Of a DNA stretch of 7,096 bases, positions 1-7,093 are shown in pieces. The position numbers and the translations under genes were made by a program. Every line of letters starts with the position of its first letter. Positions within the stretch are counted from its first letter, which is position 1. The stretch is from an uncultured Eubacterium sp. GTDB taxonomy: Bacteria > Bacillota > Clostridia > Lachnospirales > Lachnospiraceae. Below the pieces are notes generated by a model. That model was not told the origin of the DNA. It worked only from the letters and a program-made list of their open reading frames with translations, and did no database searches. The stretch lies in assembly GCA_946412445.1 (NCBI GenBank), contig CAMKHH010000056.1, positions 1 through 7,096 on the forward strand. The letters are read 5' to 3'.

Positions 1-1
1 G

Positions 2-703
2 AACACCGTAACCAATGAATACTATCCGATGCTGGCAAAAGTGCTCTTTGAACTTGCTGTAAAACTGCAAAAAGAGACGGGCTGTCATATTAAGTTTATC
101 AATCTGTCGGGGGGAGTTGGCATTCCATACAGACCTGAGGACGAGTCTAACGATATTCGTATAATCGGTGAGGGTGTTCATAAGGTATATGACGAAGTGC
201 TGGTTCCGGCCGGAATGGGAGATTTGGAGATATATACCGAGATGGGCCGCTTTATGATGGGACCCTACGGCTGTCTGGTTACGAAGGCCATTCATGAAAA
301 ACATATCTATAAAGAATATATCGGTTGTGATGCCTGTGCGGTGGATCTGATGAGACCCGCCATGTATGGAGCTTATCACCACGTTACAGTTATAGGAAAA
401 GAAAATCAGCCGTGTGACCACATGTATGACCTGACCGGATCGCTATGCGAGAACAATGACAAGTTTGCCGTTGACCGTATGCTTCCGAAAATTGACATAG
501 GAGATTTCCTTGTTATCCACGATACGGGCGCCCATGGCTATTCCATGGGATACAATTACAATGGCAAATTGAAATCTGCGGAAGTCCTTTTGAAGGAGGA
601 TGGCAGCTTTGAGCTTATACGGCGTGCAGAAACTCCAAGAGATTACTTTGCTACTCTGGATGGAACACCCGAGTATAAAAAGATGTTCCTGGGTGAAGAA
701 TAA
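2..703 (+). CDS. lysA: Diaminopimelate decarboxylase, C-terminal part (5' end outside window)
   Basis: This is a PLP-dependent fold-type III decarboxylase that converts meso-diaminopimelate to L-lysine and CO2, the last step of lysine synthesis in the cytoplasm. The frame is open from base 2, so the first methionine (base 29) is internal. About 233 codons are visible, against roughly 420 in the family, so the N-terminal part of the barrel with the PLP lysine lies upstream. Numbering visible residues from base 2, I see a glycine-rich phosphate loop SGGVGIPY (36-43), EMGRF (80-84, the EPGR position), LMRPAMYGAYHH (116-127), the GSLCENND block with the active-site Cys-Glu (146-153), and DTGAHGYSMGYNYN (174-187), the C-terminal motif that helps build the active site. 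The EMGR and GAHG variants match, from memory, a subgroup common in Clostridia and Bacteroidetes, so I do not read them as decay. The family call is firm; strict substrate specificity (against other ornithine/DAP/arginine decarboxylases of the fold) is slightly less so. Confidence 0.93.
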   Translation, partial: NTVTNEYYPMLAKVLFELAVKLQKETGCHIKFINLSGGVGIPYRPEDESNDIRIIGEGVHKVYDEVLVPAGMGDLEIYTEMGRFMMGPYGCLVTKAIHEKHIYKEYIGCDACAVDLMRPAMYGAYHHVTVIGKENQPCDHMYDLTGSLCENNDKFAVDRMLPKIDIGDFLVIHDTGAHGYSMGYNYNGKLKSAEVLLKEDGSFELIRRAETPRDYFATLDGTPEYKKMFLGEE

Positions 704-709
704 AATCAT

Positions 710-1627
710 ATGATAGAAATTTTGAATGGTTTACATGAAACAATTAATTTTGAGGATTCTCTTGGGCTGCGGTTGTATCATAATGTGGATTATGAAGATT
801 ATCCGGAACACTGGCATACCGGAGTCGAAATCATTATGCCTTTAAGCTCGGAATATTGGGTTCTTGTAGGGGAAAACGGCTATCATCTGGAAACAGGGGA
901 TATCGCACTGATAAATTCCGGCATTCTGCATGCTCTGAAAGCCCCCCCTACAGGGGAACGTATTATCCTGCAGTTTGATGCAGCACTTCTTTATACATTA
1001 AAGGAGATGGAAACGCTGCTGTCTTTACTGCCGCCGCTGCTGTTACTCCGAAAAACAGATAAAACAGAGTTGTATGAATTTGTTCATGACAGGATGAATC
1101 GGATTATCCATGAATATGATGAAAGAAAGACCTTCCGCGAGGCCAGCATCTATGCGATGATGATTGAGATTTTCGTAAAGCTTGGCAGGGAAGCCACCGC
1201 ACGGGAGATAATAAAGGGTGATGAAGGTGTTAAAGGCCAGGTCGTAAAACAGAAAGAGTATCTGGAAGTGATCATGAATGCCTGTAATTATATCAACCGC
1301 CATTATCAGGAGAATCTGACATTGGAAGAAACAGCTAATATCAGTGGATTTTCCAAGTTTCATTTCACAAGAATCTTCAAACAATTTATGAATATGACTT
1401 TCTACGAATATTTGAATTCCAAGAGAGTGAAGCGTGCAGAGGAGCTTTTGTACTCTACGGAACTCAGTATAACAGATGTGGCTATGAATTCCGGATTTTC
1501 GTCCTTAAGTGCCTTTAACCGGACATTTAAGTCTGTAAACGGATGCTCACCCAGTGGATTCAGAAATAAAGTGTTGCAGCATGTGCCTCCCCCAAAGGGT
1601 GGGGGCTCAAAGGGGCTGACGCATTAA
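710..1627 (+). CDS. AraC-family transcriptional regulator with N-terminal cupin
   Basis: This 305-residue DNA-binding regulator has the usual sugar-sensor AraC layout. Residues 20-90 form a cupin-like sensor with HWHTGVEI (34-41), the turn GYHLETGDIALI (57-68) and a late His in GILHAL (72-77). Residues 95-180 are a mostly helical linker. Residues 188-286 are the AraC/XylS DNA-binding domain, with a first helix-turn-helix around 203-225 (LTLEETANISGFSKFHFTRIF), a second around 252-275 (LSITDVAMNSGFSSLSAF) and the closing CSPSGFR signature (279-285). The start lies 6 bases after the decarboxylase stop. Only a weak ribosome site (GGGTGAAGAA, 691-700) precedes it, so cotranscription and translational coupling are likely. 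The downstream esterase and GH2 genes are the obvious targets, but this is inferred from position only. The last 17 residues (from Leu289, rich in Pro, Gly and Lys) follow the normal end of the domain and are encoded by hairpin/terminator DNA. The ligand is unknown. Confidence 0.93.
   Translation: MIEILNGLHETINFEDSLGLRLYHNVDYEDYPEHWHTGVEIIMPLSSEYWVLVGENGYHLETGDIALINSGILHALKAPPTGERIILQFDAALLYTLKEMETLLSLLPPLLLLRKTDKTELYEFVHDRMNRIIHEYDERKTFREASIYAMMIEIFVKLGREATAREIIKGDEGVKGQVVKQKEYLEVIMNACNYINRHYQENLTLEETANISGFSKFHFTRIFKQFMNMTFYEYLNSKRVKRAEELLYSTELSITDVAMNSGFSSLSAFNRTFKSVNGCSPSGFRNKVLQHVPPPKGGGSKGLTH
1589..1605 (+). repeat. Small GC-only inverted repeat at the 3' end of the regulator gene
   Basis: CCCCC (1589-1593) and GGGGG (1601-1605) flank the 7-base loop AAAGGGT. 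The hairpin lies inside the coding sequence, 4 bases before the terminator stem begins, and encodes the PPPKGGG stretch of the regulator's tail. It has no T run of its own, so it is not a terminator by itself. It could slow polymerase before the main terminator, protect the 3' end of the mRNA, or be the remnant of a dispersed palindromic repeat. Confidence 0.6.
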
Positions 1628-1663
1628 CTGGTATTGATCAGTTGATACGCAGCCCCTTTTTTT
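1609..1663 (+). terminator. Intrinsic (rho-independent) terminator overlapping the end of the AraC gene
   Basis: The left arm AAAGGGGCTG (1609-1618) pairs with CAGCCCCTTT (1650-1659). The stem continues after a small internal mismatch, and AACTG (1626-1630) pairs with CAGTT (1639-1643) around the loop GTATTGAT (1631-1638). The right arm runs directly into seven T residues (1657-1663). The TAA stop of the regulator (1625-1627) lies inside the stem. The A-rich left flank (AA before the G run) would also allow some function in the opposite direction, but no gene comes from that side. The element separates the lysA-regulator transcript from the esterase-GH2 operon. Confidence 0.88.
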
Positions 1664-1690
1664 GTATACCAAAGTATGATGTAAAGGAAC

Positions 1691-1728
1691 GCAAAAAGTG
1701 CATAGAACAGGGCAAGAATCGTGCTGAA
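1691..1728 (+). promoter_or_regulatory. Candidate AraC-type operator: two direct half-sites, 21-base period
   Basis: Two copies of the pattern GCAAnAAnnGnnnnGAA start at 1691 and 1712, exactly 21 bases or two helical turns apart, and share 10 of 17 bases. AraC-family activators generally bind as dimers or with two HTH units to direct half-sites about two turns apart, often with the downstream copy touching the -35 of the target promoter, which is the arrangement here. A weaker partial match begins near 1669. Assignment to the adjacent regulator is inferred. The match is short and could be chance in an A-rich spacer. Confidence 0.35.
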
Positions 1729-1752
1729 TGAAATTGAAAACAAAGCTATGAT
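1724..1752 (+). promoter_or_regulatory. Putative sigma-A promoter for the esterase-GH2 operon
   Basis: TATGAT (1747-1752) matches five of six bases of the -10 consensus. A poor -35, CTGAAT (1724-1729), lies 17 bases upstream. Transcription would start near 1759 and give a leader of about 25 bases before the esterase ATG. A weak -35 overlapping the downstream repeat copy is what an activator-dependent promoter would show. An alternative -35, TTGAAA at 1734-1739, is a better match but has no suitable -10 at normal spacing. Confidence 0.35.
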
Positions 1753-1765
1753 GGTATCAGGAGTC

Positions 1766-1775
1766 AAAAGGAGGA
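1766..1775 (+). promoter_or_regulatory. Strong ribosome binding site of the esterase gene
   Basis: AAAAGGAGGA contains the full AGGAGG core complementary to the 16S rRNA tail, with 8 bases between the last G of the core and the ATG at 1783. It fixes that ATG as the start and is much stronger than the site in front of the regulator gene. Confidence 0.85.
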
Positions 1776-1782
1776 TAAAATT

Positions 1783-3636
1783 ATGAGCAGAAGACTGAGC
1801 CTTCCCAGAATTCTGAGTGATGGATGTGTACTGCAGCAGGGAGAAAAGACCAGAATCTGGGGTTGGGGGCCAAAAGAGCAGGAGATAAGTGTCACTCTGG
1901 CCGGAAGGAGTCAAAGAGCAGTTGTGGGTTTAGATGAGCGATTTGAAGTCATTTTTCAAAATCTGCCCTCCGGTGGCCCTTATACTATGGAAGTGACATG
2001 CCAGATGGGGCAGAAAATCCACAGATCACCGGTATATGTTGGCGAAGTTTTCGTATGCGCGGGGCAATCGAATATGGAACTGCCTATGCGCAGGGTGTGG
2101 GAACGTTTTCCGGAAGAATTTTCAGGACAGGGAGCGCAAGACGTACACCTGTATAAGGTAATGGAGCATTATGACTTTAGCAATCCTCTGGAGGATCATC
2201 TGAATGCTGAGTGGAGGAGCTGCCGAAGAGAAAATCTGGAAGAAGTCTCTGCTGTATCTTACTTTTTGGGAAAGTATCTTTATGAGAGCAGGAAAGTGCC
2301 TGTAGGAATTATTAATTTAAGTCTGGGCGGTACTCCGATCGAAGCATGGATGAGCAGGGAAGGAATTTCAAAGTGGCCCGAATTGCTTGAAAACAGATGG
2401 AAACTCCAGGATGTGAAGGTTCAAAAGAATCTGGCGGAACAGTATGAAAAAGCCGAGAAAGACTGGCAGAAGGAGATAGAAATCCAGGAGAAAAAATATC
2501 TGAAACAGAAGGCTTCCTGGACACCTATAAACCTGCCGGGCAGCCTTTCCGAAGCCGGACTGCCTGATTTCTGCGGATGTATCCGGCTTAGAAAAACCTT
2601 TCAGATTTCTTCTAAGATGAAGGGCACCCGGGGCCTTCTGAGATTTGGCACCCTGACCGACAGCGACCGAATCTATATCAACGGCGTGCTGGTCGGGGAG
2701 ACAGGGTACTGTTATCCGCCCAGACGGTATGAAATTCCGGAAGGGCTTCTGATGGAGGGAGAAAATCAGATTGCGATTCGGCTGATCTGCAGAAACGGAA
2801 AAGGAAGGATTACACCTGGAAAGCCTTACGAGATCATGACGGAACAAGGTCGGATTTGTCTGGATGGAGATTGGGAATATAGGATAAGCGCGGTTACGGG
2901 ACCAGGGCCGGAGCAAAGGGCTGTCAACCGCGGACCCACCGGACTATTCCAGGGCATGACAGCCCCCTGTCTCTCCTATGTGGTACGGGGAATCATATGG
3001 TACCAGGGAGAATCCAACGACAGGAATCCCGATGCTTACGAAGCACTGTTGAATAGCATGATTATGGATTGGAGAAGTCAGTGGATGCAGGAAACACTGC
3101 CTTTTGTAATCGTACAGCTTCCCAGCTGTGGTGTGGATATTGCGGGTGGGGATGCGTGGCCCCGAATTCGGGAAGCACAGAGCAGAGCAGCGGAGCTGCC
3201 TGATACCGCTGTCACCTGTAATCTGGATTTAGGAGAGGTAAATGACCTTCATCCACTGGATAAAAAGACGATCGCTTATCGAGCCAGTCTGGCCATTCGG
3301 GGAATGATATATGGAGAAGACTTGGACTGGAGGGCGCCTCAGGTACATGGATGGATACAGCAAGGGAATCAGATTATCCTACAGTTTGACACAGGAAATC
3401 AAAAAGGACTTGGGACCTTGGATGGAAAAAATCCCGGGGAATTTGAACTGGCAGGAGTGGATCAGAAATTTCATCAGGCTTATGCGGCAGTACGGGAAAA
3501 TGAGGTGTGGATCACCTGCCCGGAGGTAAACGAACCGTGCTGGGTACGGTATGCCTGGTCTGCTGCACCGTGCGGAGGTTTACTATGTGATAAAAGCGGG
3601 CTTAGTGCAGGCCCGTTTACCTTGCAGTTAAGATAG
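1783..3636 (+). CDS. Sialate O-acetylesterase-family (SASA) carbohydrate esterase, cytoplasmic
   Basis: This 617-residue SGNH-type esterase is predicted to remove O-acetyl groups from sugars (sialic acids in the named family; acetylated plant oligosaccharides in many bacterial relatives). The catalytic blocks are in order: GQSNMELPM (94-102) with nucleophile Ser96, LGGTPIEAW (181-189), WYQGESN (406-412), and VNDLHP (486-491) with Asp488 and His490 as the likely remaining triad residues. Residues 1-85 are a beta-rich N-terminal domain, and 201-246 is a charged, probably long-helical linker. Residues 246-365 are a jelly-roll module resembling the GH2 sugar-binding domain, inserted between the catalytic blocks as in other members of the family. 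Residues 515-617 are a C-terminal beta domain. There is no signal peptide or membrane segment, so it should act inside the cell. The stop is 34 bases before the GH2 start, which indicates one operon. The fold and catalysis are clear; the acetylated substrate is not. Confidence 0.9.
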   Translation: MSRRLSLPRILSDGCVLQQGEKTRIWGWGPKEQEISVTLAGRSQRAVVGLDERFEVIFQNLPSGGPYTMEVTCQMGQKIHRSPVYVGEVFVCAGQSNMELPMRRVWERFPEEFSGQGAQDVHLYKVMEHYDFSNPLEDHLNAEWRSCRRENLEEVSAVSYFLGKYLYESRKVPVGIINLSLGGTPIEAWMSREGISKWPELLENRWKLQDVKVQKNLAEQYEKAEKDWQKEIEIQEKKYLKQKASWTPINLPGSLSEAGLPDFCGCIRLRKTFQISSKMKGTRGLLRFGTLTDSDRIYINGVLVGETGYCYPPRRYEIPEGLLMEGENQIAIRLICRNGKGRITPGKPYEIMTEQGRICLDGDWEYRISAVTGPGPEQRAVNRGPTGLFQGMTAPCLSYVVRGIIWYQGESNDRNPDAYEALLNSMIMDWRSQWMQETLPFVIVQLPSCGVDIAGGDAWPRIREAQSRAAELPDTAVTCNLDLGEVNDLHPLDKKTIAYRASLAIRGMIYGEDLDWRAPQVHGWIQQGNQIILQFDTGNQKGLGTLDGKNPGEFELAGVDQKFHQAYAAVRENEVWITCPEVNEPCWVRYAWSAAPCGGLLCDKSGLSAGPFTLQLR

Positions 3637-3655
3637 ATTTAACCTGAATAGACAG

Positions 3656-3662
3656 AAAGGAG
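3656..3662 (+). promoter_or_regulatory. Ribosome binding site that decides the GH2 start
   Basis: AAAGGAG lies 8 bases before the ATG at 3671. Another ATG at 3666 is only 3 bases from the site and in a different frame, so 3671 is the real start. The 34-base spacer between the two genes contains no terminator or convincing promoter, which supports cotranscription with the esterase. Confidence 0.8.
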
Positions 3663-3670
3663 CCTATGGC

Positions 3671-6600
3671 ATGCAGTTATTTAATGACGGTTGGGAATTT
3701 AGTAAACAGCCACTTCACACAGATCTGGAAGCAATCAATCAAAGAAGGGAGGCATTTCTCCCTGTAGGGCTTCCACATGACTGGCTGATTTATGACACGG
3801 AGCATCTTTATGAGGATGGAACAGGCTGGTACCGAAAGACTTTTTACTGGAAGCCAGAGGAAGACCAGCGGGTATTTCTGCGGTTTGACGGAATTTACAT
3901 GGATAGTACCATCTATGTGAATGACAAAAAGGCCGGTGCGTGGAAATATGGATATTCAGCATTTGAAATTGAGATGACGCCCTGGCTTGGAGAAGGTGAG
4001 AATGAAATTAAGGTTTCAGTGGACTATCAGACCCCCAACAGCCGCTGGTATTCGGGAGCAGGCATCTACAGGGATGTATGGATTAAAACAGTACATCAGT
4101 GTCATATTGTGTCTGATGGAATTTACTTCCATGGGCAGGAAATTGGGCAAAACAGATGGAAAGTATCGATAGAGACAGAAGTGGAGGGAACTGATTGCCA
4201 GCTTATCTATGAAATTGCCGAAGCGGGCACCAGTGAGTGGAAGATACTTTTGGGAGATGAGATGGCGGAAAGGCTATATCCACAGGAAAATGATTCTGTC
4301 AGGTTCCTGTTCGATACCATAATCGACCACCCGAAGATCTGGGATGTCGGGCACCCGGATTGCTACAGACTAAAGGTAAGCTTAAAGTGTTATGGACGTA
4401 TCCTTCAGGTGGAGGAACTGACTGTAGGGTTCAGAACCATCCATTTTTCACCGGAACAGGGATTTTTACTGAACGGAAGAAAATTAAAACTGAACGGCGT
4501 ATGTGAGCATCATGATTTGGGCTGTCTGGGTGCTACCTATCACCCCCAGGCTATGAGAAGAAAATTCCGAATACTTCGTGACATGGGGGTCAATGCGGTA
4601 CGTTTATCTCATAACATGCCTTCCCAGGATGTCATGGAGCTGGCTGATGAGATGGGGATTCTGATTGTATCGGAGGCTTTTGATATGTGGGAGTCTCCCA
4701 AAAACACCTATGATTATGCCCGCTTTTTCACCAGGTGGTATACAAAAGATGTGGCCAGCTGGGTGCGCAGGGACCGGAATCATCCCAGCTTAATTATGTG
4801 GAGTATCGGAAATGAAATCTATGATACACATGTAAGTGAAAGGGGCTGTGCGTGGACCAGAATATTGACAGATGAGGTAAGAAAGTATGATTCCCGGGGA
4901 AATGGAGCCGTTACCATAGGATCGAACTATATGCCCTGGGAGAATGCCCGGAAGTGCGCAGACATAGTAAAGCTTGCCGGATATAATTATGGGGATAAGT
5001 ACTATGAGCTTCATCATCAGGAGCATCCGGACTGGATCATATATGGGAGCGAGACAGGCTCCACAGTTCAAAGCAGGGGCATCTATCATTTTCCTTATCA
5101 GCAGTCCGTATTGGCGGATGTGGATGAGCAGTGTTCTGCGCTTGGAAATTCCACTACAAGCTGGGGAGCAAGGTCGACAGAGGCCTGCATTATAGCGGAA
5201 CGCGATCATCCGTTTTCCTGCGGCCAGTTCGTGTGGACCGGATTTGACTATATTGGAGAACCAACTCCATATCATACCAGAAATTCTTATTTTGGACAGG
5301 CAGACACGGCAGGCTTTCCGAAAGATTCTTATTATATCTTTCAGGCGGAATGGACGGATTACAGGAAGAAGCCCATGGTTCATATATTTCCATACTGGGA
5401 TTTTAATGAAGAACAGCTCATCGATATCAGAGTATGCTCCAATGCCCCCGTGGTGGAGTTGTTTCTTAATGGAAAAAGCCAGGGCTCCTGCTTTATCGAC
5501 CATAAAAAGGGAGAGCAGCTGGTGGGGCACTGGCAGCTGCCTTATGTAAAAGGAGAAATCAAAGCGATTGCCTGTGATGAGGATGGCACGGTGGTGGCAC
5601 AGGAGGTGCGCCACTCCTTTGGTGAGGCGGCGCGTATCTGTCTTGACACAGACATAAATCAGCTGAAAGCTGATGGTCAGGAGCTGCTGTTTTTGGAGAT
5701 TTCCATGAAGGATAAAGAGGGATATCCTGTGGAGAATGCAAATAACCGGATTCATATCCGGGTGGAAGGATCCGGAAGCCTGGTGGGCATGGATAATGGT
5801 GACAGTACGGAATCGGACGGGTATAAAACTTACAGCAGAAAGCTCTTTAGCGGAAAGCTTCTGGCAGTATGTAAAGCAGATGCTGTCCCAGGTAAATTAA
5901 AAATTACGGTGGAATCTCCCGGATTACCCAGTGCTTATCTGAACGTACCGGTCATGGCGGGCAAAGTTACGAAAGGGAGCAGTCCGCTGGCATACCTGGC
6001 AGACCCTGATATCGGGGAAGAGAAGCAGGAAATTCCGGTGAGAAATATACGTCTTTTAAGCAGTAAGGGGATACATCTTTATGAAGGTAAAAAATCTACG
6101 GAAGTAACTGCTGCCATCTGCCCTGAAAATGCCACGGACAGGGAACTGGTCTGGAGTGTAGTGGACGATGCCGGAATTCCATCCCAAATTGCTTCCGTGG
6201 AAGCGCATGGAGGGAAGGCAAAAGTGACCGCAAAAAGTGACGGACAGTTTCGCCTGCGCTGCATGTCACGCTGTGGCACAGACAAAATCCGGATTATTTC
6301 ACAGTTGGAGTTCGCCATCACCGGTCTGGGAAAGGCTTTTCATAATCCTTATGAGCTTGTAACGGGGGGACTTTATGATTACAGTAAAGGGGAAATCGGA
6401 AATGGTAATGACCATGGTGTCGCCACAGCCAGAGATGGTGAAAGCCAGGTAGGTTTTCATGATATTGATTTCGGTTCCTATGGGTCGGATGAAATTATCC
6501 TGCCTATTTTCGCACTCACGGATGAGCCATACAAAATAAAGATTTATGAAGGGATGCCAGAAGAGCCGGAAGCCGCTTTGATCGGTGATTTTATTTATCA

Positions 6601-7093
6601 GAAGCCTTCTGTCTGGAATGTATATCAGGAAGAAACATACCATCTGAAAAAACGCCTGAGCGGTGTTACCAGCCTATGCTTTGTTGTTGAAAAGAAGATT
6701 CACCTGAAAGGATTCCGGTTCATGAGAATCAACCGCGCATGGCAGAAGCTGCCCGCTTCCGAATGTGATCATATTTATGGGGACAGCTATTTCCGGGAAA
6801 AAGACAGGGTAAAAAAGATTGGGAACAATGTTACCATAGAATTTGAGGAGATGGACTTTGGCGGGGAGGGTACAGGCAGTATCACTATATGTGGCAGTAC
6901 CCCTCTGGAAGTGAATACAATTATTGTAAGATTTGTATCAGAGGGTGCCGAGGAACAGCAGATGCTGGAATTCAGGCATAGTAATACAGAACAGACATTT
7001 CCGTTAAAACGGGTATATGGAGTGAAGACGGTAAGCTTTGTATTCCTGCCAGGCAGTAACTTTGACTTTTCATGGTTTGAATTTCAAAAATAG
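3671..7093 (+). CDS. Modular GH2 beta-galactosidase-like glycoside hydrolase with C-terminal Ig-like and CBM-like modules
   Basis: This 1140-residue retaining exo-glycosidase probably releases terminal beta-galactose or a similar sugar. Residues 1-140 are the GH2 sugar-binding jelly roll, 141-256 the Ig-like GH2 domain and 257-565 the TIM barrel. The barrel carries NAVRLSHNMPS (308-318), EAFDMW (335-340), the GH2 signature DRNHPSLIMWSIGNE (368-382) with acid/base Glu382, GSETGS (459-464) with probable nucleophile Glu461, and FVWTGFDYIGEPTPY (520-534). Residues 566-650 resemble the DUF4982 beta domain (VELFLNGKSQG) and 655-760 an invasin/Ig-like domain seen after it in this GH2 group. Residues 788-880 look like a Big-type Ig domain. 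Residues 885-1018 and 1019-1140 are two related beta-sandwich modules resembling family 6 carbohydrate-binding modules. I see no N-x-K-G motif near the barrel end, which argues against beta-glucuronidase. There is no signal peptide, anchor or dockerin, so it should be intracellular. The frame is intact and the TAG stop falls 3 bases before the window edge. Substrate remains uncertain. Confidence 0.92.
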   Translation: MQLFNDGWEFSKQPLHTDLEAINQRREAFLPVGLPHDWLIYDTEHLYEDGTGWYRKTFYWKPEEDQRVFLRFDGIYMDSTIYVNDKKAGAWKYGYSAFEIEMTPWLGEGENEIKVSVDYQTPNSRWYSGAGIYRDVWIKTVHQCHIVSDGIYFHGQEIGQNRWKVSIETEVEGTDCQLIYEIAEAGTSEWKILLGDEMAERLYPQENDSVRFLFDTIIDHPKIWDVGHPDCYRLKVSLKCYGRILQVEELTVGFRTIHFSPEQGFLLNGRKLKLNGVCEHHDLGCLGATYHPQAMRRKFRILRDMGVNAVRLSHNMPSQDVMELADEMGILIVSEAFDMWESPKNTYDYARFFTRWYTKDVASWVRRDRNHPSLIMWSIGNEIYDTHVSERGCAWTRILTDEVRKYDSRGNGAVTIGSNYMPWENARKCADIVKLAGYNYGDKYYELHHQEHPDWIIYGSETGSTVQSRGIYHFPYQQSVLADVDEQCSALGNSTTSWGARSTEACIIAERDHPFSCGQFVWTGFDYIGEPTPYHTRNSYFGQADTAGFPKDSYYIFQAEWTDYRKKPMVHIFPYWDFNEEQLIDIRVCSNAPVVELFLNGKSQGSCFIDHKKGEQLVGHWQLPYVKGEIKAIACDEDGTVVAQEVRHSFGEAARICLDTDINQLKADGQELLFLEISMKDKEGYPVENANNRIHIRVEGSGSLVGMDNGDSTESDGYKTYSRKLFSGKLLAVCKADAVPGKLKITVESPGLPSAYLNVPVMAGKVTKGSSPLAYLADPDIGEEKQEIPVRNIRLLSSKGIHLYEGKKSTEVTAAICPENATDRELVWSVVDDAGIPSQIASVEAHGGKAKVTAKSDGQFRLRCMSRCGTDKIRIISQLEFAITGLGKAFHNPYELVTGGLYDYSKGEIGNGNDHGVATARDGESQVGFHDIDFGSYGSDEIILPIFALTDEPYKIKIYEGMPEEPEAALIGDFIYQKPSVWNVYQEETYHLKKRLSGVTSLCFVVEKKIHLKGFRFMRINRAWQKLPASECDHIYGDSYFREKDRVKKIGNNVTIEFEEMDFGGEGTGSITICGSTPLEVNTIIVRFVSEGAEEQQMLEFRHSNTEQTFPLKRVYGVKTVSFVFLPGSNFDFSWFEFQK

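Noticed and set aside
80..560. Unusual EMGR and GAHG motifs in the decarboxylase as signs of a decaying or neofunctionalised gene
   Set aside because: The active-site Cys-Glu block and the remaining motifs are intact, and this variant set is familiar from Clostridia and Bacteroidetes members of the family.
590..620. TTGAAG and TTATAC near the end of lysA as a private promoter for the regulator
   Set aside because: The spacing is 19 bases and both boxes are imperfect inside coding sequence. Not enough to call.
1675..1680. A second TATGAT hexamer as a possible -10
   Set aside because: The bases 17 upstream are in the terminator's C run and cannot serve as a -35; the copy at 1747 fits better.
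1624..1914. A minus-strand frame crossing the control region, with a hydrophobic stretch that could pass for a small membrane protein
   Set aside because: It starts inside the esterase coding region and ends in the terminator stem. The hydrophobic part is the reverse reading of A-rich spacer DNA.
2368..2916. A 182-codon open frame on the minus strand inside the esterase gene
   Set aside because: It is antisense to the intact esterase and has no recognisable motif or support from gene order.
3666..3668. Alternative ATG just upstream of the GH2 start
   Set aside because: It is out of frame with the GH2 protein and only 3 bases from the ribosome site.
4790..5755. A 321-codon open frame on the minus strand inside the GH2 gene
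   Set aside because: It lies entirely antisense to a clearly functional catalytic region, its translation shows no recognisable domain, and the composition looks like a reverse-strand shadow.
3671..7093. Beta-glucuronidase as the identity of the GH2 enzyme
   Set aside because: The N-x-K-G motif that marks glucuronidases near the barrel end is not visible; the only N-G-K (600-602) lies in the following beta domain. The barrel motifs resemble the beta-galactosidase-like group with a DUF4982 domain.
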